DNA from: Nitrososphaerota archaeon | Lineage (GTDB): Archaea > Thermoproteota > Nitrososphaeria > Nitrososphaerales > Nitrosopumilaceae | NCBI GenBank assembly: GCA_028866895.1 | Contig: JAGWHF010000008.1 | Location: 1 to 64,000 of the forward strand | DNA length: 64,000 nucleotides | Direction of reading: 5' to 3' | Shown here: positions 7,415-16,381 of the stretch, in pieces | Layout: each line of letters starts with the position of its first letter | How positions within the stretch are numbered: position 1 is the stretch's first letter | Made by a program: the position numbers and the translations under genes | Notes under the pieces: generated by a model | Database searches by the model: none | Told to the model about the DNA's origin: nothing | What the model saw: only the letters and a program-made list of their open reading frames with translations

Positions 7415-7894
7415 GTGATGAAAAGATATGTGCTTGTCGCACTTGGGGGCACCTTTGACCTCATCCATAGGGGCCACATGGACTTGCTAAGGCGGGGCTT
7501 TGAAATATCTTCCAAGGTAATAATCGGACTTGCAAGCGATGAGTTTGCTAGAGGGAGGGGAAAGAGACCGCTCCATAGTTATCAGGAGAGGCTAAAATCG
7601 CTTGAAACGGTAATCGAGAAAAACTTCAAGGATCCTGTATATGAGATAAGCAAGCTGGATACCGACTTTGGGCCCGCCGTGCTTGAAAAGGGATTGGAGG
7701 CATTGATAGTAAGCGAGGAAACGGCCTTCAAGGGGGTTGAATTGAACAGATTGCGGAGAATCCGAAACTCGCCTGAGGTTGACATCATTGTAGTACCCAT
7801 GACACTTGCAAAGGACGGAAAGAGGATATCCACCACAAGGATTCGCAACTCCGAGATAGATGAGGATGGAAACATACTCCGGATTGACAAATAG
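7415..7894 (+). CDS. coaD: Phosphopantetheine adenylyltransferase, archaeal type
   Basis: Nucleotidyltransferase of 159 residues that adenylates 4'-phosphopantetheine to dephospho-CoA in CoA synthesis. It has the GGTFDLIHRGH signature (residues about 10-20, HxGH motif) and a C-terminal ISTTRIR motif equivalent to the ISSTxxR nucleotide-binding signature. The length fits the archaeal/eukaryotic PPAT family. GTG 7415 and ATG 7418 are adjacent possible starts. A short unknown gene follows on the same strand. Confidence 0.9.
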   Translation: MMKRYVLVALGGTFDLIHRGHMDLLRRGFEISSKVIIGLASDEFARGRGKRPLHSYQERLKSLETVIEKNFKDPVYEISKLDTDFGPAVLEKGLEALIVSEETAFKGVELNRLRRIRNSPEVDIIVVPMTLAKDGKRISTTRIRNSEIDEDGNILRIDK

Positions 7895-7943
7895 ATTGCC
7901 TATAATTGAGTAACCGCGCTAAAGCCCTGGAATGTCTTGAAGG

Positions 7944-8279
7944 TTGTTGAAAGAGATAACAGACGCCATGCTCAACAAGATGTCCTCAGACATTAGCAGC
8001 CTAAAGGATGGGCTTGATCCTGACAATATTGCATATTGGTATAAAAAAATAATTGCAGAGGCAAGGGAGATGGCTCCACCATGGCTGGTTGACAAGATAA
8101 ATGTCAGGCAGGATCCGGTGCTTTATCTGAAGTTCAACTTGGGCGTCTCAAAGAGAGCTGTGAGATACCTCATGATGGCAATTGGAAACAACTTGGACGA
8201 AATGCCCTACTCGACGCGGCTTTATTTCCTCAAGGTGCAGGACATGGTCTCGCAAGAAATGGACAAGTCATTGGTATGA
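7944..8279 (+). CDS. Conserved-looking hypothetical protein, 111 aa
   Basis: All-helical, charged protein of 111 residues with no recognised motif. Starts at TTG 7944 (a second TTG follows at once). It lies 49 bases after coaD and converges with the next minus-strand gene, leaving 3 bases between stops. Composition is typical of a folded cytoplasmic protein. Confidence 0.65.
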   Translation: MLKEITDAMLNKMSSDISSLKDGLDPDNIAYWYKKIIAEAREMAPPWLVDKINVRQDPVLYLKFNLGVSKRAVRYLMMAIGNNLDEMPYSTRLYFLKVQDMVSQEMDKSLV

Positions 8280-8282
8280 AAA

Positions 8283-8570
8283 TCATTCCTTGGTAATCTC
8301 CACCGCGTTTCCCGTGACCTCTGTGCCGACTAGACTGTTCCTTTTTTCTATCACCGACTGGATGAAATCCGCAAAGGATTCGGCCTCGGATTTGTCCTTT
8401 AAGAGAATACTGTGTGCGGACTTGTCTTTGAGCAATATCACAAGCTCGTTCTCGATTATTTCCAGTATGCCCGTTATGAAGGTCTCCTTTTCATCCCTCA
8501 CGTAAATGAGGCTTGCAAGCTTTTGTGCCTCATACTCATCCTCACAAGATATGCTTTTTTGTAACCTCAT
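8283..8570 (-). CDS. Hypothetical protein downstream of trpS, 95 aa
   Basis: The start is placed at ATG 8568-8570, four bases after the trpS stop, rather than the upstream ATG inside trpS. The protein is alpha/beta with an N-terminal 'SCEDEYEAQKLASLI' helix, a central strand-rich part (ETFITGILEI) and a serine/lysine-rich tail. No family recognised. It is almost certainly co-transcribed with trpS. Confidence 0.65.
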   Translation of the reverse strand: MRLQKSISCEDEYEAQKLASLIYVRDEKETFITGILEIIENELVILLKDKSAHSILLKDKSEAESFADFIQSVIEKRNSLVGTEVTGNAVEITKE

Positions 8571-8574
8571 GCCG

Positions 8575-9702
8575 CTAGTCGAAAAGGAACCTGTCGACAA
8601 GGTCCTTTGCCCTTTCTCTTCTCTTCTTAAAGTCTGCAATGAAAGGCTTGGTGGCATCCTTTAGGTTGCACTTGCATTCGCCGCAAAGCAGCTCTCCCGC
8701 CCTGCATTTCCTTGCCCTCTCATCCGACTCCTTCTCGGTATCAAAAAAGTACCTAAGGTACCAAAAAACGGGGCAAATGCTGTAATTTGCCCCAAGCTTC
8801 CTCTGAAGGTCCACGGTAGGCTGGCCGCCTGTAAATGCAGATGAAATTTTTTTGTCGATTGCCTCGTCCGTGTCGGTAGTAAATATTGCAGTCTCGGGAA
8901 TGGATGACGACATCTTTCCCTGCATTCCAAGGCCCGGAAGGAACTTGGAATGTATCTGTGTCGGCTTTGGAAATCCTATCTTCTCTGCAATGTCCCTTGT
9001 AACACGCCAATAGGGATCCTGGTCTATCGCGGCTGGAATGAGCACGGGTGTAGGCTTTCCCTCTAGAATGGACGGAAGAAAGCAGGGAGCGGCCTGTATT
9101 GGGGGAAACCCTATCATTCCGATGTTGGTTGAATTCTGGAAGCCGAAGACCGCCCTGACCGTGGAGAAAGTGATGCGTTTTGCTATCTCGAGTGCTATTG
9201 GATATATCCTCTTGATGTCCTTTGTGTCTATCAGGATCTTCGTCTTCTCGGGGTCAAAGCCGACAGCTATGATGTCGTATATGTTCTCTTTTGTGTACTT
9301 TGATACATCATCAAGGGATCTTTCGTCGTTGTAAAGAAACTTCTCGTCATCGGTAATCTGAAAGATCAATTTTACGTCGAACTTTTCTTGCAGGTATTTG
9401 GTAAACATCCAGGGCAGAAGATGGCCCATGTGGATTGCCCCGGAGGGTCCGCGCCCAGTATAGAGGTAGAACTTGTTTCCTTTTTCATACTCTGTCAGTA
9501 TCCTGTCTAAATCCCTGTGACTGAAAAAATAGCCTAGGTTCATCATGGGATGTACCCTTCCGGTAATGCTTGCCATCCTAGCCTTTAGGTCGTCCGAGAT
9601 TTTTTCGGTGCCGAATTTCTGGATTAGTTTTTCGTAATCAATCTCCCCCTCCACACTCCAAGGAGTGACTGTAAAGTCCTCGGACGACATCATGTTTTCC
9701 AT
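8575..9702 (-). CDS. trpS: Tryptophanyl-tRNA synthetase, archaeal/eukaryotic type
   Basis: Class I synthetase of 375 residues. It charges tRNA-Trp, whose intron-containing gene lies at 17.1 kb. The Rossmann signature GPSGAIHMGH (about residues 85-94, HIGH motif) and KMSSS (about 265-269) are intact, and the protein has the archaeal/eukaryotic TrpRS layout with the N-terminal extension (TPWSVEGEIDYEKL). A cysteine cluster (CRAGELLCGECKC) near the C-terminus is noteworthy and may bind metal. A TATA-like tttttaaac precedes the ATG on the minus strand. Confidence 0.95.
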   Translation of the reverse strand: MENMMSSEDFTVTPWSVEGEIDYEKLIQKFGTEKISDDLKARMASITGRVHPMMNLGYFFSHRDLDRILTEYEKGNKFYLYTGRGPSGAIHMGHLLPWMFTKYLQEKFDVKLIFQITDDEKFLYNDERSLDDVSKYTKENIYDIIAVGFDPEKTKILIDTKDIKRIYPIALEIAKRITFSTVRAVFGFQNSTNIGMIGFPPIQAAPCFLPSILEGKPTPVLIPAAIDQDPYWRVTRDIAEKIGFPKPTQIHSKFLPGLGMQGKMSSSIPETAIFTTDTDEAIDKKISSAFTGGQPTVDLQRKLGANYSICPVFWYLRYFFDTEKESDERARKCRAGELLCGECKCNLKDATKPFIADFKKRRERAKDLVDRFLFD

Positions 9703-9777
9703 AGGTTAACGTTTAAAAAGTCTTTATGGTAAACTGGCAATTTCTTGGAAGATTGATACTATGGAAATCTACGTCAG

Positions 9778-9787
9778 TTTTTTAAAG
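9778..9787 (+). promoter_or_regulatory. TATA box, leaderless gene at 9811
   Basis: TTTTTTAAAG is centred about 27 bases before the TTG at 9811, the spacing expected for a transcript starting at its start codon. It supports the TTG as the true start. Confidence 0.55.
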
Positions 9788-9810
9788 TTTAGAAGCAATA
9801 AAAACATGTT

Positions 9811-10839
9811 TTGAAAATTCTGCATCTTTCAATGATGGTAATCATAATGCTTTCTGTAATGAGTTATCCAGCATGGGCCTCTGTGGGCCTCTCTGCCTAC
9901 TTGCCATCTTCTGGTGAGCCTATACCAACACATTTCAAATTTAAAAAATGGGTAGTCATAAGATATCCAAACGGTGGAAAACTCAGGTCGCTACTTGAAG
10001 ATAAAAATATGAATATCTCATTTACGGCAAATTCTGATAATAATACGAATGTCAGACAACTGTTGCAACAGTTGAACGGTAATCTTTTAGTGAACAAAAC
10101 AACTGTAGCACATTTTACCAGCCTCACAGTAAATTACAAGACAACTGTACAAGGATATCAAGACCATGCAAACATTGACTTTTCCATTACATTGAGCCCA
10201 ACCTTGGAAAATTATGTCATAAATAGAACTGATGACGCCGCCACGCTAGACATGAACTGGATTGCACCTGTCATACCAAATCCAGTTGTGATACATTCGC
10301 AACAATTTGGAGATTTGGAAGTGAACTATCCACTGAATCTAATCAAGAATCAGATCCCTGAGGTCTATGATATTATTAATGGAACCACGGCGAATATTGT
10401 TCTAAGACAGGAATTAATTAATGCGACCAGTCTTGGAAAAAGTTTTGGTAGTTGGGAAAAGCTTTTCGACCCAGCATATGTGTTAACCAGATCTTGTGAG
10501 TGTAACCAAGGAGGACAAATTGCACCTCTCACAACATTTTCTGTTGGTGGAACTGCGCCTGCAGGTGGGTGGCCAGAAAATGACATCAAGTTTACTGCAG
10601 ACACTGGCTATTACATAGGAACAAACCATGATTTTATTGGACCTGATGTTAAAGTTGAAGGTCTTGCTAGCACGCATATCGCTGGAGACAAGTGGATAAT
10701 TTCGACGACCAAGGTAGCAAGAAGTGACTGGATAGTGGTTAAACCATGGTACGGTTTGTGGTGGGTTGATAGCACTATAGGAGCTGTGGCAGTAATTGTG
10801 GCTTGGTTTTTCTTATTTCGTCGTTTCAAGGAGAGTTAG
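9811..10839 (+). CDS. Exported, C-terminally membrane-anchored protein, unknown
   Basis: Protein of 342 residues. A signal peptide covers about residues 1-24 (ends near AWASVG). The ectodomain is beta-rich with many N-x-S/T sites, as expected of a glycosylated archaeal surface protein, and a Cys pair (SCEC) near residue 228. A final hydrophobic helix (TIGAVAVIVAWFFLFRRF) is followed by a basic stop-transfer tail. No family recognised. TTG 9811 is chosen because of the TATA box 27 bases upstream. Confidence 0.7.
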   Translation: MKILHLSMMVIIMLSVMSYPAWASVGLSAYLPSSGEPIPTHFKFKKWVVIRYPNGGKLRSLLEDKNMNISFTANSDNNTNVRQLLQQLNGNLLVNKTTVAHFTSLTVNYKTTVQGYQDHANIDFSITLSPTLENYVINRTDDAATLDMNWIAPVIPNPVVIHSQQFGDLEVNYPLNLIKNQIPEVYDIINGTTANIVLRQELINATSLGKSFGSWEKLFDPAYVLTRSCECNQGGQIAPLTTFSVGGTAPAGGWPENDIKFTADTGYYIGTNHDFIGPDVKVEGLASTHIAGDKWIISTTKVARSDWIVVKPWYGLWWVDSTIGAVAVIVAWFFLFRRFKES

Positions 10840-10922
10840 GAAATGAAATCTCCACTCCTTCACTAGTTCGATTTTAAACCACAAAAAAAACACATGATTT
10901 ATCGTATTTCGGCGTCTTATTC

Positions 10923-10930
10923 TTTTTATA
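10923..10930 (+). promoter_or_regulatory. TATA box for the second HicBA pair
   Basis: TTTTTATA centred 27 bases before ATG 10954. It places the transcript start at that ATG and argues against the longer frame starting at 10894. Confidence 0.6.
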
Positions 10931-10953
10931 GAGCGTTTAACATTATACCACGT

Positions 10954-11181
10954 ATGCAACATTCAACCTCTACAGTATCTAAAAAAACATATCAAGTAAT
11001 TTTAGATAAAGATGAAGATGGCATGATATTTGCAAGATGCAATGAACTTCATGCTAATGCAGAGGGAAAGACCGAAGCCGAAGCAAAAAGCAGCATCAAA
11101 GAAACAATAGAATTGATGGTGGAAGATCTAGGCAAAGATAAAGGTTATAGTCTTAAATTTATTCGCAAGTATAGTGAGTAA
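10954..11181 (+). CDS. hicB: HicB-family antitoxin (second locus)
   Basis: HicB-like protein of 75 residues (the frame is open from 10894, but the TATA box spacing favours ATG 10954). It shows the strand-strand-helix HicB core: KTYQVILDKDEDGMIFARC followed by GKTEAEAKSSIKETIELMVEDL. It overlaps the downstream hicA start by 8 bases, so expression is coupled. It has no separate DNA-binding domain. It shares only family-level similarity with the HicB at 2.7 kb. Confidence 0.8.
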   Translation: MQHSTSTVSKKTYQVILDKDEDGMIFARCNELHANAEGKTEAEAKSSIKETIELMVEDLGKDKGYSLKFIRKYSE

Positions 11182-11419
11182 ACTCCCTAGAGTTTCTGGT
11201 AATGTCTTGATAAAATATCTTGTTAACAAGAAAGGATTTAGAATATCACATCAAAAGGGAAGCCATGTTTCATTGCGTAATGAGGAACTGAACAAATTTA
11301 CCTCTGTGCCTGCAAAAAATGATGAATTGGGATCTGGTCTGACTAAACAAATTCTGGATGATTGTGGAATAACAAGGGATGAATTTACCCTAGATTATCA
11401 GAATGGGCTGATCAAATAA
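11174..11419 (+). CDS. hicA: HicA-family toxin (second locus)
   Basis: HicA-like protein of 81 residues starting GTG 11174. The family block G-F-R-I-S-H-Q-K-G-S-H-V-S-L is present at about residues 20-33, including the catalytic-type His. It ends with a DDCGITRDEF segment, closely parallel to the RDCNIPREEF of the HicA at 2.5 kb, so the two toxins are related paralogues. Confidence 0.85.
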   Translation: MSKLPRVSGNVLIKYLVNKKGFRISHQKGSHVSLRNEELNKFTSVPAKNDELGSGLTKQILDDCGITRDEFTLDYQNGLIK

Positions 11420-11471
11420 AACCATAGATATGAAAATTCAATAACCGTATTTTAAACCACAAAAAGCATAC

Positions 11472-11479
11472 TTTAAAAA
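11472..11479 (+). promoter_or_regulatory. TATA box for pheS-pheT
   Basis: TTTAAAAA centred 27 bases upstream of the pheS ATG at 11502, indicating a leaderless pheST transcript. Confidence 0.6.
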
Positions 11480-11501
11480 GTCTATTTGGCTGTGTCTCAT
11501 A

Positions 11502-12929
11502 ATGTCGCAAGTTTTGCATCCAATAGAGCAAAAGATTCTGCATGCACTGCTTGATAAAAGCGACATCACCCAAGAGGATCTTTCCGTTAAGACCCAACTC
11601 TCTATTGACCAGGTAAGACGGGGTATAGAGTGGCTTAGGTTCAAGGAAATGGTTCAAGTAAAAGAGTCAGAAAAGAATTACGTCAAACTTGCAAAAAGGG
11701 GACTGGCTGCCTTTGAATCCGGGCTTCCTGAGAGGCAGCTTGTGAACTATCTGAGAACAATACCAGTCTTCTCATGTGAGATGGATCAGGCAAGATCGCA
11801 CCTCAAGGACGAGTTCGGACCCGCAATCGCAAACGCCAAGAAAAACGGCTGGATAGAGATATACCAAAACAGGATCTTGCTAAAGGGATATCATGATGCC
11901 ACTGCTGAGGAACGGGCAATCAAGCTCATAGCTACAAAGGATCCTCCAATGGCTACATCGGATGAAATAGGGGACGCCGATGCCATAGAATCACTCAAAA
12001 AAAGGCCTGAATTTATCACGGTTGCCTGCACCAAGAACGTGCTTGTTGCCCTTACCGAGAAGGGAACACAGGCAGCTCAAAGCACGCCAGTCTTTCAGGA
12101 TTCTGTTAACAGGGCCATCGACGTTGAGGCGCCTGCACCTCTGGTCTTTGCAGCAAGAAGCCATCCTCTTGCCGACGTCATAGACGAAGTCAGGGAGATA
12201 TTTGTCAGTCTGGGATTCTCCGAACTGGTAGGCAGGAACGTCCAGTCTAGTTTCTGGAACTTTGACGCCTTGTTCATTCCGCAGGACCACCCTGCAAGGG
12301 AGATGCAGGATACCTTCTACCTGCGCAGCTTGTCCTCAAAGTCGGTTGCCAGCCCGCGTCACGTGCGCCAGGTATCGAAAGCACACCAGAAGGGTTGGGG
12401 GTATGGTTGGAGGCTGGAGGCCGCAAAGAGGATGGTTCTTCGGACTCATACTACATGCGTTACAATAAAGGAGCTGGCTGATCGCCAGTATGAGGAGGCA
12501 AGGCTGTTCTCCATAGGCAGGGTATACAGAAATGAGAAGGTAAGCTACAAACATCTAGTCGAATTCAATCAGGTCGAGGGCGTCGTCGTCGGAGAAAAAG
12601 TGACATTACGCGATCTGATGGGCCTTCAAATGGAATTTTATCGCAAGATGGGCATTACCAAGGCAAAGTTCTGGCCTACCTTCTTCCCGTATACTGAACC
12701 GTCCCTCCAGTCGATGATTTACAATGAGCGGCTGGGCAAATGGGTAGAGCTATTCGGAATGGGAATCTTCAGGCCCGAGGTCACAAGGCCGCTGGGAATT
12801 AAGAACAGGGTTCTTGCATGGGGAGGGGGCATCGAGAGGATAGCGATGCTGCGGTATGGTCTTGATGACGTGCGCGAGCTTTATCAGAATCGGTTGGGTT
12901 GGCTTAGGAGCGTGCCAAAATGCCAGTAA
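11502..12929 (+). CDS. pheS: Phenylalanyl-tRNA synthetase alpha subunit
   Basis: Class II synthetase catalytic subunit of 475 residues, archaeal type. An N-terminal winged-helix region (about 1-170) precedes the catalytic core, with FWNFDALFIPQDHPAREMQDTFYL (motif 1/2 region), HTTCVT, the RVYRNEK motif-2 arginine loop and GGGIERIAML (motif 3) near the C-terminus. It pairs with PheT, encoded immediately downstream with a 10-base overlap, to form the heterotetramer that charges tRNA-Phe. A TATA box 27 bases before the ATG indicates a leaderless mRNA. Confidence 0.96.
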   Translation: MSQVLHPIEQKILHALLDKSDITQEDLSVKTQLSIDQVRRGIEWLRFKEMVQVKESEKNYVKLAKRGLAAFESGLPERQLVNYLRTIPVFSCEMDQARSHLKDEFGPAIANAKKNGWIEIYQNRILLKGYHDATAEERAIKLIATKDPPMATSDEIGDADAIESLKKRPEFITVACTKNVLVALTEKGTQAAQSTPVFQDSVNRAIDVEAPAPLVFAARSHPLADVIDEVREIFVSLGFSELVGRNVQSSFWNFDALFIPQDHPAREMQDTFYLRSLSSKSVASPRHVRQVSKAHQKGWGYGWRLEAAKRMVLRTHTTCVTIKELADRQYEEARLFSIGRVYRNEKVSYKHLVEFNQVEGVVVGEKVTLRDLMGLQMEFYRKMGITKAKFWPTFFPYTEPSLQSMIYNERLGKWVELFGMGIFRPEVTRPLGIKNRVLAWGGGIERIAMLRYGLDDVRELYQNRLGWLRSVPKCQ

Positions 12930-14554
12930 TCACACTTTATTTTTCCAGGCTTGCAAGGCTCATGGGACGCAGAATCCCGCGAGAAAGAATTGTTTCCACG
13001 CTGCCGTTTCTGGGTCTTGACATAGAAGAGGAGGCATCTGATCACATCAGCGTGGAGTACAGCCCCAACAGGCCAGACTTTTCAACCGATTATGGGGTAG
13101 CGGCAGGCTTGGAGGGGCTGCTCGGAATAAAGACGGGGATTCCGGTACTCAAGATAAAAAAAGGAATCGATTCAATACGGGTAGAACCGTCGGTCGGAAG
13201 AGTCAGGCCTTTCATTGTTGCTATCGAGGCACTCAATGGGCGTCTGGATGATGAGACAATAAGGCAGATGATTGCAATGCAGGAGGATCTGCACAACGGC
13301 ATTGGTCGCAGGAGGAAGAAGGCCTCGATTGGCATCCACGATCTTGAAAAAATAAAATTTCCTCTTGTTTACGGGACAGTTGAGAGGAACCACAAGTTTG
13401 TACCCCTAGGTTCAAATGACACGATGAGCGTATCGGAGATACTTGCCAATACTGAAACGGGAAAGGCATACGGGCACCTACTTGAGGATTCCAAAAAAGT
13501 CCTGGCAATAATGGATCATGAAAAAAATACCATTTCGTTGCCGCCAATAATAAATTCGAAACTTACCGAAGTTACAACCAGGACGAAAAACCTTCTGGTA
13601 GAAGTAACTGCGCTAGACAAAATTATTGCCGAAGACACCCTGTCCATAATAGCGCAAATGTTGCAAAAGGGAGGATTCAAGATTTCCTCCGTCCGCATCA
13701 GCGGGGCAAGAAATTCCACGCCATTGCTATCGCCCAGAAAGATGTTGTTGGACCCAGCACTAGTAAGCGGCGTCCTAGGGCTTGATATCTCGCCCTCCGA
13801 AATGATGAGGTCTTTGAAAAAGAGCAGACTCGACGCAAAAATGAGGGGAAGGCAAATTCTTTGCACCATACCAAGGTATAGGACCGATCTGTCCTCTCCG
13901 ATAGATCTTGTAGAGGAGGTAATGCTGGGTTACGGTATTGCTGACATATCGCCCACTATACCGAAGGCGGGATCGGCAGGCCAAAAGAACCGAGTAACTG
14001 CAGCGCTAGGAGCCACAGGGGAGATAATGGTAGGACTTGGGTATCAGGAAGTCATGAACTTCAGCCTGGTTGGGAGGAAGGAGCAATACGAATTACCCGG
14101 GCGGGACGCCTCCGGTGCGCTCCCCGTGGCCGACTCTAAAACGCAGGAGCATGAAATATTGCGCGACGCAATACTGCCAGGACTGGTTGATACGCTCTCA
14201 AGAAACATCCACGAGTCGTATCCACAGAACATTTTCGAGACTGGCATCGTATTTCTGAAGGGAAGTCCGGTGAGCGAGGAGACACATCTTGCATGCGTAA
14301 GCGCGCACAACGACGCAAACTTTACCGAGATAAAATCCGTCCTACAGGCCATCCTCAAGTCGGGGTTTGGGATGACATGCACAACCAAGGTATCTCATAA
14401 CCCGATGTTTCTCGAGGGAAGAACCGCAGATGTACTTGTTGCCGGCAGGAGGATCGGAGTGGTCGGCGAAATTTCAGAGCACCTATTGTCCAGCTATAAG
14501 ATGCGTGTCCCTGCGGCGGGGTTTGAGATAAACCTGTCAGGCCTCATTTTCTAG
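12920..14554 (+). CDS. pheT: Phenylalanyl-tRNA synthetase beta subunit
   Basis: Protein of 544 residues, the size of archaeal PheT (no bacterial-type EMAP and anticodon-binding extensions). It has the B3/B4-like editing region in the N-terminal half, the B5 domain around residues 270-350 (PRKMLLDPALVSGVLGL) and the catalytic-like domain with HNPMFLEGRTADV near the end. The start ATG overlaps pheS by 10 bases. Both subunits are needed for aminoacylation. Confidence 0.96.
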   Translation: MPVITLYFSRLARLMGRRIPRERIVSTLPFLGLDIEEEASDHISVEYSPNRPDFSTDYGVAAGLEGLLGIKTGIPVLKIKKGIDSIRVEPSVGRVRPFIVAIEALNGRLDDETIRQMIAMQEDLHNGIGRRRKKASIGIHDLEKIKFPLVYGTVERNHKFVPLGSNDTMSVSEILANTETGKAYGHLLEDSKKVLAIMDHEKNTISLPPIINSKLTEVTTRTKNLLVEVTALDKIIAEDTLSIIAQMLQKGGFKISSVRISGARNSTPLLSPRKMLLDPALVSGVLGLDISPSEMMRSLKKSRLDAKMRGRQILCTIPRYRTDLSSPIDLVEEVMLGYGIADISPTIPKAGSAGQKNRVTAALGATGEIMVGLGYQEVMNFSLVGRKEQYELPGRDASGALPVADSKTQEHEILRDAILPGLVDTLSRNIHESYPQNIFETGIVFLKGSPVSEETHLACVSAHNDANFTEIKSVLQAILKSGFGMTCTTKVSHNPMFLEGRTADVLVAGRRIGVVGEISEHLLSSYKMRVPAAGFEINLSGLIF

Positions 14555-14916
14555 CTAATTCGTCAGGTGGGCGGGCTGTTTTGCTCACTGGGTTAATATT
14601 TGACCAAAGGATAACGTACTACGCCCCAAATGCACGCAGACGGACTATGAGGATAAAATATGATTTTTGGTCCACCCAGCCGTGCGACATGGGCACCCCG
14701 GTATGAGAACAAGACGAGGGTTTTGGCTAAAATCACCTATGAATCTCTGTGAGTCAGAACCGGGGAACATAGTTAATTTTTTGATAAAATCTGAAAATAC
14801 CGGCCATTTTTTTATCTTTGGTCGCAAAATGATCTTTTTCATCATTAATCCCGCGGCAAATGATGCAGCGCAACAACCATAGATCTATTGATATATTTGA
14901 CTTGTATAGATAACAC
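14555..14916. other. Intergenic region of 362 bp, nothing recognised
   Basis: Between pheT and the RAM-domain gene. No tRNA-like fold, no convincing frame on either strand and no strong inverted repeat were seen. A TATATT-like element at about 14891-14897 precedes the next gene. Confidence 0.5.
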
Positions 14917-15156
14917 ATGGCAACCGCATACGTGTTAATTAATTGCGAACTCGGTTCGGAGGAAGCAATAATCTCCCAACTGAAAGCAATCAATGGTGTA
15001 AAGGAGGTCCACGGCACATTCGGAGCCTACGACATCTTGGCCAAAATTGAGTCTCCAACCGTAGAAGCCCTAAGGGAGATTATAACTTGGAAAATACGTA
15101 AAATTGAGAAGATCCGTTCGACTCTAACTTTGATGGGTATAGAAGGTCAAAGTTAG
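14917..15156 (+). CDS. Stand-alone Lrp/AsnC effector (RAM) domain protein
   Basis: Protein of 79 residues consisting only of the alpha-beta RAM domain that forms the C-terminal half of Lrp/AsnC regulators: YVLINCELGSEEAIISQLK, a central GVKEVHGTFGAYDILAKI and RSTLTLM at the end. There is no helix-turn-helix. Free RAM domains can bind amino acids and form mixed oligomers with full-length Lrp proteins, so a modulating role is plausible. Confidence 0.85.
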   Translation: MATAYVLINCELGSEEAIISQLKAINGVKEVHGTFGAYDILAKIESPTVEALREIITWKIRKIEKIRSTLTLMGIEGQS

Positions 15157-15255
15157 CTTCGCTCTTTTCTAATTCTTCCTGCCAATTTTTGATCCAATTA
15201 CCATTTTTAGTTTTTTGTGCAAAGAATTTTTAACCGTGTTATTTCCTGAGCAGGT

Positions 15256-15822
15256 GTGCTTCTCCACTTCATATTCTTGGTAAAAGAGGATGAGCTGGAA
15301 GCGCGCAAGTGGGAGTTTGAGTACGTTGAGAAGATGGCAAATTTCTACAAAACTTGGATTGAAAAGGTATTCTCGCAAAAGGTTGATGTCCAGTCCGATG
15401 AAATGATAGTACGATCGGGCGGCAGGTTCAGGTTGATGGACACATCGATACTTCTGGAGGATCACGAGGGCCGTGGCAGGAATATCTTTCATTTCTATCT
15501 GTCTTACTTCAGGCCTCTGTGGACAGACTGCACCTGCGAGGGATATTTTGCGGAAAATTTCGGAATGGTCTGGTGGCAAAGGAGTCCTCAAAAAGACGAT
15601 GTCGCTTTCCTGAGGGATAAGAATTGTTCCAGAGTATCACATGTGCTTGCACATGAGTTCCTCAGACAGTCAAGATACAAAAATTACAAGGAAATTGTGC
15701 ATGAGATTTGGGACAAACACCTGTTCGCATCCCTGCCTTTTGAATACTATGATCAACACCACAAGCGCACGGAAAAGGATCCGCTTTTTGCGACGCTTGA
15801 CACGACAAGCATCAGATTGTGA
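15256..15822 (+). CDS. Hypothetical protein, 188 aa
   Basis: Starts GTG 15256. The protein is rich in aromatic and charged residues. A central block (YFRPLWTDCTCEGYFAENFG) is followed by a WWQR segment and a CSRVSHVLAHEFLR helix with two His and a Glu. The His-x3-His-Glu arrangement recalls metal-dependent hydrolases, but there is no HExxH motif, so no activity is claimed. The last 11 bases overlap the end of the oppositely oriented next gene. Confidence 0.65.
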   Translation: MLLHFIFLVKEDELEARKWEFEYVEKMANFYKTWIEKVFSQKVDVQSDEMIVRSGGRFRLMDTSILLEDHEGRGRNIFHFYLSYFRPLWTDCTCEGYFAENFGMVWWQRSPQKDDVAFLRDKNCSRVSHVLAHEFLRQSRYKNYKEIVHEIWDKHLFASLPFEYYDQHHKRTEKDPLFATLDTTSIRL

Positions 15823-16090
15823 TGCCGTCCCTGTGCGGTGCCGCTAACACGGTTGACTTTGAGTTGAGCAAGCCTGCGCAGCTCTTGCAAAGTTTGTGTC
15901 TGAAGAGCTGTTCTGCGTCGGTAAATCGCACATGCTGCATGTCAGACGGGTCTACAGTATGATTTCCGCAAAGAGTCTGCCATTTGCCTGGAGGCAGGTA
16001 GTGATTTTTTACCACGCCGAAATACCTCCCTCGTTTGTAATAGAACCAACCGAAATTCCTCCGTCCTGTTTCTATGGCTTCCATTGTCAT
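15812..16090 (-). CDS. Small His/Cys-rich hypothetical protein
   Basis: Minus-strand frame of 92 codons. It contains C-G-N-H at about residue 41, several further His, and C-K-S-C at about 68-71, a pattern consistent with a zinc site. Convergent with and overlapping the 188-residue gene by 11 bases. Moderate confidence that it is a gene. Confidence 0.5.
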   Translation of the reverse strand: MTMEAIETGRRNFGWFYYKRGRYFGVVKNHYLPPGKWQTLCGNHTVDPSDMQHVRFTDAEQLFRHKLCKSCAGLLNSKSTVLAAPHRDGITI

Positions 16091-16164
16091 GATTTTAAGG
16101 GTGATAACGAATAATGCTTGAAATACATTGCGTAGCTTTTCTACTATCCCGGTTTGAAATCTGG

Positions 16165-16170
16165 TATAAA
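16165..16170 (+). promoter_or_regulatory. TATA box for the 38-aa zinc-finger microprotein
   Basis: TATAAA is centred about 25 bases before a GGAG at 16191, with the ATG at 16202. Both a promoter and a Shine-Dalgarno-like element are therefore visible. Confidence 0.5.
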
Positions 16171-16201
16171 AGACTATAAGTGAGTATTATGGAGTTTTTT
16201 C

Positions 16202-16318
16202 ATGCCAGAATTTATCTGTCCTGACTGTGGACATAAGATGTTTCATGAGAATGAAACCACGTTGACAGTGGAAAAACAGGTCCACGCGAAATTCTGTCCG
16301 GCAAAAAAGAAACACTAG
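16202..16318 (+). CDS. Zinc-finger microprotein, 38 aa
   Basis: ATG 16202 to TAG 16316-16318. The product has C-P-D-C-G-H near the N-terminus and an H-x3-C pair (HAKFC) near the C-terminus, a C2HC-type zinc knuckle, then a lysine-rich tail (PAKKKH). A TATA box and a GGAG element precede it. The shape suggests a nucleic-acid-binding microprotein; no family name can be given. Confidence 0.65.
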   Translation: MPEFICPDCGHKMFHENETTLTVEKQVHAKFCPAKKKH

Positions 16319-16381
16319 CTAATTTATGAGCCAACGTCAGAGTTGTGGATTCTACCTACCCTAAAATTTTAGGGCTGAGAT

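Noticed and set aside
14667-14882. 71-codon frame in the 362-bp gap after pheT
   Set aside because: No start signal and unlike a folded protein.
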